From Salinibacterium sp. PAMC 21357 (GTDB lineage Bacteria > Actinomycetota > Actinomycetes > Actinomycetales > Microbacteriaceae), in the NCBI RefSeq assembly GCF_000247645.1, contig NZ_AHWA01000006.1, positions 310,001 through 374,000 on the forward strand: 64,000 bases of DNA, given 5' to 3'. Shown in pieces: positions 7,478 to 16,928 of the stretch; positions within the stretch are counted from its first letter, which is position 1; the number at the start of each line of letters is the position of its first letter. The notes beneath the pieces are model-generated. The model did no database searches and was not told the origin of the DNA. It saw only the letters and a list, made by a program, of their open reading frames with translations. Position numbers and translations under genes: made by a program.

Positions 7478-8488
7478 TTAGATGCCCGCTATCGGCGCGA
7501 TGGGTGCGGTCGGTGCAGTTTCAGCAGAGCCGGCCGCTGGCACGCCAGCAGCAACATCCGCCGCCATGCGTGAACGACGATCTAAGTGGACGCCCGCGAC
7601 CATGCAGCGCACCGACCCACCCGCCAACTCGATCGTGGGAATGTTGAGCGGCACAATCTCACAACTCGCTTCGATGACTGAACGCTGAGCAGTCGTCAGA
7701 CTGTTCAGGGCCCGGGTCGACAGCGCCAAGATGCGGCCGTTTGCGCCCTTCAGTTCCAACGCGTTCCCGGCGAAGTTCGCGATCTGGTCTGCGGTGAGGT
7801 CGATCAGAGTGCGACCGGGTGCCGTCAGGCGCTCCGCCATCTCCATGCGACGATCACCAGAGGCAATCAGGTCGAGCCCGATCATCGCAAAGTCAGTCGC
7901 AATACACATCATGACGTTGGTGTGATAAATCGGCACCCCGTGGCTGTCGCGTGCTTCAAACATCATCGGCTCGTAGCCAAAGGATGCACAGAAGCGTTCG
8001 AGAGCTAAGGGATTCGCGCGGTGTGATTCTGCCGCATAGGCCACCCGGTTGGTGTGGTCAATGACCATCGCCCCGGTGCCCTCAAGGTAAATTCCGTCGT
8101 GTTCAAGCCCCGAATAGTCCACGACATCCTGCACGCGAAAGTCGTGCTTCAGCATCTCGATTACATCGGTGCGACGCTCCGTGCGCCGATTCGGCGCATA
8201 CATCGGATACACCGCGACACGGCCACCGCTGTGGGTTGAGAACCAGTTATTGGGGAACACGCTGTCAGGGCGCGTGCTCTCCGTGTCCTCAAACACGTGG
8301 ATGTTGACGCCAGCGTCTCGCAACGTCTCAGCGACCTGAGTCGATTCGGCGTACGCAGCGCGAGCGATCTCATCCGGGGTCCGGGTGGGATCGGTCGACT
8401 GGAACGCATTATCGCCAGCGGTTTGGCTGTTCGGTGTGAAGAGGTGCGGGCGGATGAGTACGGCGGCCGACGGGGCCTGAACACTCAC
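7478..8488 (-). CDS. ctlX: Citrulline hydrolase CtlX-type (guanidine-modifying superfamily)
   Basis: A 336-residue member of the arginine deiminase/amidinotransferase superfamily. 'DSVFPNNWFSTHSGGRVAVYPM' is the substrate-side signature, 'YHTNVMMCIAT' carries the catalytic His, and 'LAGGSVRCMVAGVHL' the catalytic Cys. The family called CtlX hydrolyses citrulline to ornithine. It starts (GTG) six bases after the stop of the ornithine cyclodeaminase gene and lacks a clear ribosome site, which suggests coupling. Together the two would turn citrulline into proline. Arginine or dimethylarginine hydrolysis is an alternative. The C-terminus carries an Ala/Pro/Ile-rich tail. Confidence 0.8.
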   Translation of the reverse strand: MSVQAPSAAVLIRPHLFTPNSQTAGDNAFQSTDPTRTPDEIARAAYAESTQVAETLRDAGVNIHVFEDTESTRPDSVFPNNWFSTHSGGRVAVYPMYAPNRRTERRTDVIEMLKHDFRVQDVVDYSGLEHDGIYLEGTGAMVIDHTNRVAYAAESHRANPLALERFCASFGYEPMMFEARDSHGVPIYHTNVMMCIATDFAMIGLDLIASGDRRMEMAERLTAPGRTLIDLTADQIANFAGNALELKGANGRILALSTRALNSLTTAQRSVIEASCEIVPLNIPTIELAGGSVRCMVAGVHLDRRSRMAADVAAGVPAAGSAETAPTAPIAPIAGI

Positions 8489-8494
8489 TGTCGG

Positions 8495-9526
8495 CTACGC
8501 GGTCAGCGCAGGAGCGCGCGATACGAGCGAGAACAGGTCCTTGGGGTCGGCCGGGTCGGCAATGAGGTCAAGGTCGGTGGCGTAGTCGGTGCCGCGAACA
8601 GCATCGAAGACGTAGCGCAGGGCGGAGAAGTCTTCGATAGCGAAACCTACTGAGTCAAAGAGGGTGACCTCGTCGTTGGCGGTGCGACCGGCGGCACGCC
8701 CGGCGAGCACTTCCCACAGTTCAGTGATGGGGGAGTCAGCTTCGAGCTGCTGAATCTCTCCCTCGATGCGGGTCTGTTCGGGGAACTCAACGAACACTGT
8801 CGCATCGCGAACGATCGCCGCTTCGAGCTCGGTCTTGCCGGGGCAATCGCCGCCGATCGCGTTGAGGTGCATTCCTGGCTCGATCATGTCGGCCGTAAGG
8901 ATGGTCGCGTTCGTCTTGTCTGCGGTGCAGGTGGTGACGATGTCAGCGCCTGCGACAGCATCCGCTGCTGAGGTGGCACGCACTACATGGAAACCGAGAG
9001 GTTCAACGTTGCGAATGAACTTGTCGAGCGCGGCGGGATCGGTGTCCCACACCCGCAAGCTTGTGATGCCGAGACCGGCGCGAAAGCCGAGGGCCTGAAA
9101 CTCAGACTGAGTTCCGGTGCCGATGAGGGCCAGAACGCTGGAGTCGGGGCGAGCCAGTGCGCGAGCTGCGAGCACAGATGTTGCGGATGTTCGCAGCGCT
9201 GTTAGCAACGTCATCTCTGACAGGAAGGTGGGGTAGCCGTTGTCGACGCGGGCAAGCATGCCGAGCGCGGTGACAGTCTGGAACCCGAGAGCGGGGTTCG
9301 AGGGGTGGCCATTGACGTACTTGAAGGCGTACGTTTCGCCATCGCTCGTGGGCATGAGTTCGATGACTCCCTCGGCGGAATGTGCCGCGACACGAGGGGA
9401 CTTGTCGAACTGTTGCCACTTGGCGTAATCCTGCTCAAGGTAGCTCACGATACCCATGATGATTGGCTCGATACCGGTGTCGGCGATCCATCGCCCCATG
9501 TTTTTGACGTCTACGTAGTTGACCAC
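8495..9526 (-). CDS. ocd: Ornithine cyclodeaminase
   Basis: A 343-residue protein. I chose GTG at 9526 because AAAGGAG lies five bases upstream; the 26 extra residues of the longer reading are not needed. The Rossmann motif 'LIGTGTQSEFQALGFR' near residue 133 and 'ADIVTTCTADK', 'HLNAIGGDCPGKTEL' are typical of the mu-crystallin/OCD family, close to the Pseudomonas-type enzyme that converts ornithine to proline plus ammonia with bound NAD+. It leads a two-gene unit with ctlX, divergent from an Lrp/AsnC regulator. Confidence 0.88.
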   Translation of the reverse strand: MVNYVDVKNMGRWIADTGIEPIIMGIVSYLEQDYAKWQQFDKSPRVAAHSAEGVIELMPTSDGETYAFKYVNGHPSNPALGFQTVTALGMLARVDNGYPTFLSEMTLLTALRTSATSVLAARALARPDSSVLALIGTGTQSEFQALGFRAGLGITSLRVWDTDPAALDKFIRNVEPLGFHVVRATSAADAVAGADIVTTCTADKTNATILTADMIEPGMHLNAIGGDCPGKTELEAAIVRDATVFVEFPEQTRIEGEIQQLEADSPITELWEVLAGRAAGRTANDEVTLFDSVGFAIEDFSALRYVFDAVRGTDYATDLDLIADPADPKDLFSLVSRAPALTA

Positions 9527-9570
9527 GGTCACTCCTTTCGTTGCAGTATTGCTAGTTCCCACGTTACGAA

Positions 9571-9589
9571 TGTGCACTATGTAGTGACA
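9571..9589. promoter_or_regulatory. Candidate Lrp/AsnC operator
   Basis: TGTGCACTATGTAGTGACA contains the arms CACTA and TAGTG around TG, extended by outer TGT/ACA with one bulge. It lies in the 131-bp divergent interval, 45 bp upstream of ocd and 69 bp upstream of the regulator gene. That is a natural place for the regulator to act on ocd-ctlX. Confidence 0.5.
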
Positions 9590-9645
9590 ACACCCATTAG
9601 ACACGATTATCGGCTAGTGAATGAACATAATTGGGGGCCGAGTTA

Positions 9646-9651
9646 TACACT
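9646..9651 (+). promoter_or_regulatory. Leaderless -10 box (TACACT) of the Lrp gene
   Basis: TACACT is followed by exactly six bases (TTGTAC) and the ATG at 9658; there is no ribosome site. TGAACA at 9622-9627 is a possible -35 with 18-base spacing. Confidence 0.55.
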
Positions 9652-9657
9652 TTGTAC

Positions 9658-10089
9658 ATGCCTCAACTGGATGATCTCGATCGCCGACTTCTCGCCGCGC
9701 TTCGTGCTGATGGGCGCGAGTCAATCGCGAGTCTTGCTCGTCGTCTCGACGTCACGCGCGCGACCGTAAACAGCCGCATTTATCGTCTCGTTAGCGAGGG
9801 AACAGTGTTGGGCTTTTCCGTGCGTATTCGAGAAGATCGCGACCCCTCCTTTATCCGAGCGATCTCATTCATTGAGGTAGAGGGGCGTTCAACGGATGCT
9901 GTCATTGCCAAACTGCGGGGGTTGCCCGAGATTCACGAACTCCACACCACCAACGGTGCGTGGGATCTCGTTGCCGACATCCGCACCGACAGTCTGAGCA
10001 ACTTCGACCGGGTGCTCGCCAGGATGCGCAATGTCGATGGCGTCGTCAACAGTGAGACCAGTTTGTTGCTCAGTTCGGCGCTGCTGTAG
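9658..10089 (+). CDS. Lrp/AsnC family transcriptional regulator
   Basis: A 143-residue protein: an N-terminal winged helix (LDDLDRRLLAALRADGRES, then 'SLARRLDVTRATVNSRIYRL' as the recognition helix) and a C-terminal RAM ligand-binding domain ('FIEVEGRSTDAVIAKLRGLPEI', 'GAWDLVADI'). I take the ATG at 9658, preceded by a leaderless-type -10. It is divergent from ocd-ctlX and probably senses an amino acid of that path, such as ornithine, arginine or proline, to control it. The effector is inferred from position. Confidence 0.9.
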   Translation: MPQLDDLDRRLLAALRADGRESIASLARRLDVTRATVNSRIYRLVSEGTVLGFSVRIREDRDPSFIRAISFIEVEGRSTDAVIAKLRGLPEIHELHTTNGAWDLVADIRTDSLSNFDRVLARMRNVDGVVNSETSLLLSSALL

Positions 10090-10188
10090 TCGGATACGCG
10101 CGCTTCGGCGAATTCCGCGCGGCCGGAGGCACGAGCATCCGCCGAGCATTGCTATGCTGAGCTAACAACTGAACATCGGGCCGCAACA

Positions 10189-10407
10189 CGATGCGGGAGA
10201 GCCGGGCACCCAGCGCTAGTCAACGAAAGTTGGCAGGCGCCAGACCGGCACCGAAGGAGCAAGCCTCCCCGCCAATCTCTCAGGTTCATGTACCGCATCG
10301 CACTGGCCACTCTGGAAAGAGAACCTCGCATTGCCATGAGGTTCCGCCGTCGGTGAAAGCGCACTAGTTTGTAGGTGCGTGAAGCTCTCAGGCTCATCAC
10401 AGAGGGG
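10189..10407 (+). ncRNA. Tandem glycine riboswitch
   Basis: Two glycine aptamers lie in series. Aptamer I runs from GCGGGAGAG (10193) through CACCGAAGGAGCAA (10250) to CTCTCAGGTTCATGTACCGC (10277). Aptamer II starts with CTCTGGAAAGAGAACC (10310), continues GTCGGTGAAAGCGC (10349) and closes with GCTCTCAGGCTCATCACAGAG; its outer CTCTG/CAGAG stem is clear. The first aptamer carries an extended variable arm (GCCGGG...ACCGGC). It stands 37 bases before gcvT and should switch the glycine cleavage operon on when glycine is plentiful. Upstream, TGCTATGCT near 10151 may be an extended -10. Confidence 0.93.
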
Positions 10408-10443
10408 GAGTTCTATTCACTAGCCACGCGCCGGGAGAACTCC

Positions 10444-11601
10444 GTGACCGATGTATCAAACTCTGAAGCTTCATCCGCTGACTCTTCGCCTGCTGCGGTG
10501 AGGTATTCGCCTCTTCACAGCATCCACGAGCAACTCGGTGCTGCCTTTACCGACTTCGCTGGCTGGATGATGCCGGTGCGGTACAGCTCTGACTTGGCCG
10601 AGCACCACGCGGTGCGTACGGCTGCCGGCATCTTCGACATCTCGCACATGGCAGAAATTCATGTGCGCGGTGCTGAAGCCGGTGCCTTTCTTGACTTTGC
10701 GCTCGCGGGCAAGCTTTCGGGCATCGCTCTCGCGCAGGCTAAGTACAGCCTGTTGCTCAACGAGGCTGGCGGCATCATCGATGACTTGGTGACTTACCGG
10801 CTAGCCGATGATCACTTCTTGGTTGTCGCCAATGCGGGTAACCGTTTCGCCGCTGCTGCCGCTCTCTTGGAGCGTGCCGAAGGCTTTGATGTTGCCGTCA
10901 CTGACGACAGCGACGAGTACGCCCTCATCGCGGTGCAGGGCCCGGTATCGCGCGCCATCCTCGAGGTGACAGCCGGCCTCACTGGTTTCGCTACTCCGCT
11001 TGATGAGCTCAAGTACTACCGCGAAACCGCCGCCATATTCAACGGCACCGACCTCATTATCGGTCGCACCGGCTACACGGGCGAAGACGGTTTCGAGCTG
11101 TACATTCACGTGGATGCCGCCGCCCCCCTGTGGGCAGCGCTCACGGTTGCTGGCGAACCACTCGGTCTCGTTCCTGCCGGTCTCGCGTGCCGCGACACTC
11201 TGCGGCTCGAAGCGGGCATGCCGCTGTACGGTCACGAATTGAACCTCAACACCTTCCCGGTGCAAGCCGGTCTCGGTCGCGTCGTTGCCCTGAGTAAGGA
11301 GGGCGACTTCGTTGGTCGTGCGGCAATTGAAGAGGGCCCGGATGCTGGTGCTCGCGTTCTCGTCGGTCTCGCCGCCGAGGGCCGCCGTGCTGGTCGCGCC
11401 GACTATCTCCTCTTCAGCGGCGACACCGAGGTCGGAGTCATTACCTCCGGCGCGCTGTCGCCGACACTGGGCCACCCGATCGCGATGGCTTACGTCGACC
11501 CCGCGGTGAGCGAGATCGGCACCGAGCTTCACATTGATGTGCGGGGCAGTCGCATTGCTGCTTCCGTTGTTTCCCTACCCTTCTATAAGAGAGAGGCCTG
11601 A
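10444..11601 (+). CDS. gcvT: Glycine cleavage system T protein (aminomethyltransferase)
   Basis: A 385-residue protein. GTG at 10444 has GGGAG six bases upstream; the longer reading would start inside the riboswitch. It transfers the methylene group from the lipoyl arm of H protein to tetrahydrofolate, releasing ammonia. Marks are '[13 protein letters not shown]', '[11 protein letters not shown]', '[21 protein letters not shown]' and '[14 protein letters not shown]', the folate-binding GcvT pattern. It is the first gene of gcvT-gcvH-gcvP. Confidence 0.95.
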   Translation: MTDVSNSEASSADSSPAAVRYSPLHSIHEQLGAAFTDFAGWMMPVRYSSDLAEHHAVRTAAGIFDISHMAEIHVRGAEAGAFLDFALAGKLSGIALAQAKYSLLLNEAGGIIDDLVTYRLADDHFLVVANAGNRFAAAAALLERAEGFDVAVTDDSDEYALIAVQGPVSRAILEVTAGLTGFATPLDELKYYRETAAIFNGTDLIIGRTGYTGEDGFELYIHVDAAAPLWAALTVAGEPLGLVPAGLACRDTLRLEAGMPLYGHELNLNTFPVQAGLGRVVALSKEGDFVGRAAIEEGPDAGARVLVGLAAEGRRAGRADYLLFSGDTEVGVITSGALSPTLGHPIAMAYVDPAVSEIGTELHIDVRGSRIAASVVSLPFYKREA

Positions 11602-11603
11602 TC

Positions 11604-11975
11604 ATGGCTGAGAAGAGCGAATTGCAGTACACCGCCGAGCACGAATGGGTTCTTGTTGACGGAAACGTCGCGACGATCGGCATCACCGACTTTGCCGCGG
11701 GCAAGCTGGGGGACATCGTCTTCGTAGATCTGCCCAAGGTGGGTTCTTCGGTTGCCGAGGGCAAGATCGTCGGCGAGATCGAGTCGACTAAGTCGGTCGG
11801 TGAACTCTTCGCGCCCGTGAGCGGAACCGTTGTTGAAGCTAACGACGCTGTCTCGAACAGCCCCGAACTCGTCAACAGCGACCCCTTCGGTGAAGGTTGG
11901 CTCGTGAAGATCGAATTTTCCGAACTCCCGTCGATGCTCAGCCTTGACGAGTACACCGCATTGACAGGCGAATAA
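11604..11975 (+). CDS. gcvH: Glycine cleavage system H protein
   Basis: A 123-residue lipoyl carrier. The lipoylation lysine is in '[18 protein letters not shown]' near residue 60, preceded by '[12 protein letters not shown]' and '[18 protein letters not shown]'. It carries the aminomethyl group between P and T proteins. It starts two bases after gcvT and its stop overlaps the gcvP start (TAATG), so expression is tightly coupled. Confidence 0.96.
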   Translation: MAEKSELQYTAEHEWVLVDGNVATIGITDFAAGKLGDIVFVDLPKVGSSVAEGKIVGEIESTKSVGELFAPVSGTVVEANDAVSNSPELVNSDPFGEGWLVKIEFSELPSMLSLDEYTALTGE

Positions 11976-14902
11976 TGCCCAACCCTTACCTCAGCGGCAC
12001 TTTCGCCGATCGTCACATCGGCACGGATGCTGCCGCTCAGGCGAGCATGCTCGCCGCTGTCGGCTACGACAGTCTTGAGTCGCTCGTGGATGCCGCGGTT
12101 CCGCCTGCCATTCACCAGACTCCGGTCGTGAATTCCACCATCCCGGCTCCCGCCTCTGAGCGGGAGGCGCTCGCCGAACTACGTGCTTTGGCCGGAGCGA
12201 ACAAGGTTCGCCGCAGCATGATCGGTCTCGGCTACTACGACACCATCACGCCTGCTGTGATCAAGCGCAATGTGTTGGAGAACCCCAGCTGGTACACGGC
12301 CTACACGCCGTACCAGCCGGAAATCTCGCAGGGTCGCCTTGAGGCACTTATCAACTTCCAGACAATGGTGGCTGACCTTGCCGGAATGACCACAACGAAC
12401 GCGTCGATGCTCGATGAGGGCACTGCTGCTGTTGAGGGAATGCTGCTCGCTCGCCGCGCTGCTCGGGTCGAATCGTCTGTGTTCATCGTCGACGCCGAAA
12501 CTCTTCCTCAGACGAAGGCTCTGCTGGAGAACCGTGCTGAGGCTCTCGGAATCGAGCTTGTCGAGCTCGACCTGGCAACGCTGGGGGCGAACCCAGAACT
12601 GCCCGAATGCTTCGGCGCGCTCATCCAGTACCCCGGTGCCGCCGGTCGGGTCTGGGATTCTAGTGAAGTCATCGCTGCGGTGAAGGCGCACGGCGGCCTT
12701 GCCGTTGTCGCGGCCGACTTGCTCGCCCTCACGATCCTCAAGTCGCCGGGCGAACTCGGCGCAGACGTTGCTGTCGGAACCACGCAGCGTTTCGGAGTTC
12801 CGATGGGCTTCGGGGGGCCGCACGCGGGCTACATGTCCGTGCGCAAGGGCCTCGAACGTCAACTTCCTGGCCGTCTCGTTGGCGTATCGGTGGATGCCGC
12901 TGGCAACCCCGCCTACCGCCTTTCGTTGCAGGCTCGTGAGCAGCACATTCGCCGCGAGAAGGCGACCTCCAACATCTGTACTGCGCAGGTTTTGCTCGCG
13001 GTCATGGCATCCATGTATGCCGTGTATCACGGACCGCAGGGCCTTAAGCGGATCGCTCAGCGCATCCATCACGACACCGTCAACTTCGCCGCTCGTCTGA
13101 CTGCTGCGGGTTACACGATCGAGAACGACACCTTCTTCGACACCCTTTCGGTGACGAAAAAGGGTCAAGCTCAGGCGATTGCTGCCAAGGCGCTCGAGAG
13201 CGACATCCTTCTTTATGTAGTGGATGCTGACACCGTTCGTTTGAGCTTCGATGAAGTTTCGACGCAGCCGTACGAAGGTATTCTCGCGAACCAGAAGAAC
13301 GAGCTCGCGGCCGCCTTCGGGCTGGAAGGTGGCTTCTTTAGCTACGCTGGCGAAGATGCGAGCATCCCCGAGGATCTCAATCGCACGAGCGAATACCTCA
13401 CGCATCCGGTGTTCAACACGCACCGCTCGGAGACGAGCATGATGCGGTACCTCAAGTACCTCGCCGACAAGGACTACGCGCTCGACCGCGGCATGATCCC
13501 GCTGGGTTCGTGCACGATGAAGTTGAACGCAGCGACCGAGATGGAAGCGGTGAGCTGGCCGGAATTTGCGGGCATCCACCCCTTCGCCCCCGCGGATGAT
13601 GTCGCCGGCTATTTGGTGATGATTTCGCACCTCGAATCGTGGCTCACCGAGGTCACCGGTTACGACACTGCGTCGCTGCAACCCAACGCGGGTAGCCAGG
13701 GCGAGCTGGCGGGATTGCTCGCGATTCGTGGCTATCACCGCGCAAATGGCAACCCGGAACGTACCATCTGTCTCATTCCTTCGAGCGCCCACGGCACGAA
13801 CGCCGCCAGCGCAATGCTCGCCGGAATGCGCGTCGTTGTTGTCGCCTGCGATGACCTCGGCAACGTTGACCTCGATGACTTGCGCGCCAAGATCGCCGAG
13901 CACGCGAGCGAAATCTCCGCCCTCATGATCACGTACCCCTCCACCCACGGAGTGTACGAACACGAAGTGCGTGAAATCACGCAGGCGGTGCACGATGCTG
14001 GCGGACAGGTTTACGTTGACGGCGCCAACCTCAACGCCCTCCTCGGTTATGCACGGTTCGGTGACTTTGGCGGCGACGTCAGTCACCTCAACCTGCACAA
14101 AACCTTCTGCATCCCCCACGGTGGCGGTGGGCCAGGAGTCGGCCCCGTGGTCGCGAAAGCACACCTGGCGGAGTTCTTGCCCGGTCACCCCATGGCGCAG
14201 AGCCAGCAGCATCCAGCCTTCGACATGCAGACCGGTGCCGCCGGTCCCTATGTTCACGCCGGGGGAGCGATTAGCGCTGCACCGTACGGAAGTCCGAGCA
14301 TTTTGCCGATTACGTGGGCCTATGTGCGAATGATGGGGTCGGAAGGCCTCAAGGCTGCTACCGGTGCCGCCGTGCTCTCCGCCAACTACATTGCGGTGCG
14401 CTTGCGCGACCACTTCCCGGTGCTTTATGCGGGGGACAACGGTCTCGTTGCTCACGAGTGCATTCTCGATCTGCGACCCCTCAAGGAGGCGACCGGCATC
14501 GACAATAACGATGTCGCCAAGCGCCTCATTGACTACGGTTTCCACGCTCCGACGATGTCGTTCCCGGTATCGGGCACGCTCATGGTTGAACCGACCGAGA
14601 GTGAAGACCTCGCTGAGCTCGACCGCTTCATCGACGCGATGATCGCGATCAAGGAAGAAGCGGATGCTGTAGCGGCCGGAGCCTGGCCAATCAGTGACAA
14701 CCCCCTTGTCAATGCGCCGCATACGGCACATTCGGTGATCGCCGGCGAGTGGGATCACTCCTACTCGCGGGAGCAGGCTGTCTACCCGTTGAACTCGCTC
14801 ATTTCGGGCAAGTACTGGCCTCCGGTTCGTCGCGTGGATAACGCTTACGGTGACCGCAATCTGGTCTGCTCGTGCCCGCCTATTGAGGCCTTTGCGGAAT
14901 AA
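11975..14902 (+). CDS. gcvP: Glycine dehydrogenase (decarboxylating), P protein
   Basis: A 975-residue single-chain P protein, the size expected for the fused form. It decarboxylates glycine with PLP and loads the aminomethyl group onto GcvH. '[12 protein letters not shown]' and '[20 protein letters not shown]' lie in the N-half. '[13 protein letters not shown]', '[11 protein letters not shown]' and the PLP lysine segment '[19 protein letters not shown]' lie in the C-half near residues 510, 605 and 710. It is the last gene of the operon and is followed by a strong terminator. Confidence 0.97.
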   Translation: MPNPYLSGTFADRHIGTDAAAQASMLAAVGYDSLESLVDAAVPPAIHQTPVVNSTIPAPASEREALAELRALAGANKVRRSMIGLGYYDTITPAVIKRNVLENPSWYTAYTPYQPEISQGRLEALINFQTMVADLAGMTTTNASMLDEGTAAVEGMLLARRAARVESSVFIVDAETLPQTKALLENRAEALGIELVELDLATLGANPELPECFGALIQYPGAAGRVWDSSEVIAAVKAHGGLAVVAADLLALTILKSPGELGADVAVGTTQRFGVPMGFGGPHAGYMSVRKGLERQLPGRLVGVSVDAAGNPAYRLSLQAREQHIRREKATSNICTAQVLLAVMASMYAVYHGPQGLKRIAQRIHHDTVNFAARLTAAGYTIENDTFFDTLSVTKKGQAQAIAAKALESDILLYVVDADTVRLSFDEVSTQPYEGILANQKNELAAAFGLEGGFFSYAGEDASIPEDLNRTSEYLTHPVFNTHRSETSMMRYLKYLADKDYALDRGMIPLGSCTMKLNAATEMEAVSWPEFAGIHPFAPADDVAGYLVMISHLESWLTEVTGYDTASLQPNAGSQGELAGLLAIRGYHRANGNPERTICLIPSSAHGTNAASAMLAGMRVVVVACDDLGNVDLDDLRAKIAEHASEISALMITYPSTHGVYEHEVREITQAVHDAGGQVYVDGANLNALLGYARFGDFGGDVSHLNLHKTFCIPHGGGGPGVGPVVAKAHLAEFLPGHPMAQSQQHPAFDMQTGAAGPYVHAGGAISAAPYGSPSILPITWAYVRMMGSEGLKAATGAAVLSANYIAVRLRDHFPVLYAGDNGLVAHECILDLRPLKEATGIDNNDVAKRLIDYGFHAPTMSFPVSGTLMVEPTESEDLAELDRFIDAMIAIKEEADAVAAGAWPISDNPLVNAPHTAHSVIAGEWDHSYSREQAVYPLNSLISGKYWPPVRRVDNAYGDRNLVCSCPPIEAFAE

Positions 14903-14943
14903 AGTTGCGGCACTGAGTTAGCTAGTTCGCTAACGAAGGATGG

Positions 14944-14979
14944 CGCGTGTTGAACCAGTCCAGTCTGGTTCGACACGCG
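14944..14979 (+). terminator. Terminator of gcvTHP
   Basis: CGCGTGTTGAACCAG pairs with CTGGTTCGACACGCG around a six-base loop, with one wobble pair. TTATTTCTTTG follows. Just before it, GTTAGC-TAGTTC-GCTAAC (14917-14934) forms a second small hairpin. Confidence 0.85.
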
Positions 14980-15158
14980 TTATTTCTTTGTCCCCCTTAT
15001 GCGGGACACCAGTGTTCTATTGGGCGGTCTCTCGGTGCGCAAAAAGAATCTCCACATTTACTGGATTTAGCCTCACCTGATGTTGTAGTCTCCGTTTGGT
15101 GTATGGCGGGGGCCGACCCGACGATCTCTTTTAGCCAATCCACCGACTGGAGATTTTC

Positions 15159-16919
15159 GTGACGACGCGCCGGCACCGACACCGCAAGTCTTTTTGGCAG
15201 CGGTGGAAGAAGCGCTGGTGGCTGGTGCCCATCGCGCTCGTGTCTGTAGCAGCGATGGTTGTTGCTGGCATCCAATTCGGTGCCGTCGGATTGCTGACGA
15301 ATGCTTTCGGGTCGATCACCGAGAAATGCGCGGAGCTTCGCCCGATCGTTATCGCGGCCGACCCGTCGATCGCCCCCGCGCTGACGACCATCGCCGCAGA
15401 GTTCGATGACGCCGAAGGGAATTGCACCGCTACCGAAATTCGTTCGATGGTCTCTGCCGATGCTGCAGCGCTCTTTGCCTCCGGCGTTGCCGGGGAGCTG
15501 GATGCTTGGGTCCCCGATTCGAGTGCTTGGCTTGACCGTTCGTCGGCAATTGCCACTTCGCTGGGGCTCGCGACTCCGGAGTTCGAGATTGGTGAGTACG
15601 TGGCGAGTACTCCCGTTGTGCTCGCCACAACAGCGTCACAAGTGTCTGCTCTCTCCGCAACCCCATTGACGTGGACGGCGCTGCTCGCCGGCACAGCCAG
15701 CACTCTGCTGCCCGATCCAGAATCGTCCGCGGCAAGCCTGGCCGGTCTAGCGCAGCTGCAGTCGGTGTCGTCTGCTGAAGATCCTCGTCAATTCGCGGGG
15801 GCGATGATCGCCATGGGTAAGACGATCCCGAAGTCGGCCGAAGAAGCGTTTGAGTTGGTCGCGGCAGCGGCAATGCCAACGGTGGTGGTGACGACCGAGC
15901 GGGAAGTGGCGGCCTACAACAAGACCTCCCCGGCCTCGCCGATGATCGCGCTCTATCCGTCTGACGGAACTGTCGAGCTGACCTACCCCTTCGTGCACCT
16001 TATTGGTGATGCCCAAGATTCCGAATCCTCAGAATCCGCGTCAGCAGTGGGCGGTAATTCTGCCGCTGCCGCTGCTACCGACGTAACTATCGCAGCGGAC
16101 GCGCCTCAGGCGCTCCTCGCCGAGCTCGCCACGGCATCTGGCTCCGCTGCCGCCGTGTTGGCTAGCGAGGGGTTCCGCAACGCTGAGGGTGGCGGCGACC
16201 TTAGGTTGGCCGGGGTGCCTGAGGCTGCAACAGCAGCACAACCCACCGCGGATGCTGCCGTTCAGATCGCAATTCTGCGCTCGTGGAGCGTTCTCACGCT
16301 ACGGTCGCGACTGTTGGTCGTTATCGATGTCTCGGGTTCGATGCTCGAACCGGCGAACAATGGCTTACGTCGAATCGACGTATTCCAGCTTGCGGCAAGC
16401 GAAGCGTTGTCGAAGTTTTCGGGCGAGGCCGAGCTCGGAGTGTGGGCATTTTCCCAAAACCGTGTCGGCACCCAAGACTGGGAAGACCTTTCGCCGATCG
16501 CGCCACTCTCTGATCCTGCTCACGTGCAGCAGATCAATGGCGTTGTCGCGTCGCTGCCCGACCGAATCTATGGGTACACAGGTTTGTACGACACGATCTT
16601 GGCTGCAGTGACCCGGGTCAAGGAAAACTACGACCCGACCAAGATCAACTCTGTGCTTCTGATCACCGACGGCTTCAACGAAGACGACAATGGAATCGAC
16701 CTGCAGACGCTCCTCGACAGCTTGAAAGCGATCGAAGATCCGAAGCAACCGGTTCCGGTACTGCTCATTGGGTTCGGCCCCGATACTGACCTCGCGTCGA
16801 TGACGACCATCGCACAGTCGACGGGGGGAGCGGCGTACTCCGCCGCCGTGCCCGAAGACCTCGGCAAGGTGCTGGTTGACGCGCTCACTCAGCGAGCGTG
16901 CCGTCCGAACTGTTCATAG
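15159..16919 (+). CDS. Solute-binding-like and VWA domain protein (paralog 2)
   Basis: A 586-residue paralog of the gene at 5644, with the same plan: a very basic N-terminus, one membrane helix (residues about 25-45), a solute-binding-like domain ('PIVIAADPSIAPALTTIAAEF', 'LDAWVPDSSAWL', 'TLLPDPESSAASLAGLAQL'), then a VWA domain from about 380 with VIDVSGSM and 'LLITDGFNEDDNG'. It ends ACRPNCS. Two Cys near the start of the mature domain and two at the C-terminus are shared with the paralog. GTG is preceded by GGAG. The insertion near residues 290-310 is Ser/Ala-rich. Function unknown. Confidence 0.8.
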   Translation: MTTRRHRHRKSFWQRWKKRWWLVPIALVSVAAMVVAGIQFGAVGLLTNAFGSITEKCAELRPIVIAADPSIAPALTTIAAEFDDAEGNCTATEIRSMVSADAAALFASGVAGELDAWVPDSSAWLDRSSAIATSLGLATPEFEIGEYVASTPVVLATTASQVSALSATPLTWTALLAGTASTLLPDPESSAASLAGLAQLQSVSSAEDPRQFAGAMIAMGKTIPKSAEEAFELVAAAAMPTVVVTTEREVAAYNKTSPASPMIALYPSDGTVELTYPFVHLIGDAQDSESSESASAVGGNSAAAAATDVTIAADAPQALLAELATASGSAAAVLASEGFRNAEGGGDLRLAGVPEAATAAQPTADAAVQIAILRSWSVLTLRSRLLVVIDVSGSMLEPANNGLRRIDVFQLAASEALSKFSGEAELGVWAFSQNRVGTQDWEDLSPIAPLSDPAHVQQINGVVASLPDRIYGYTGLYDTILAAVTRVKENYDPTKINSVLLITDGFNEDDNGIDLQTLLDSLKAIEDPKQPVPVLLIGFGPDTDLASMTTIAQSTGGAAYSAAVPEDLGKVLVDALTQRACRPNCS

Positions 16920-16928
16920 CGGCCGGGA

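Noticed and set aside
12179-14758. An 859-codon open frame on the minus strand
   Set aside because: It lies wholly antisense to gcvP, whose family identity and operon position are certain. Its sequence is Arg/His-rich and matches nothing; it is a high-GC shadow frame.
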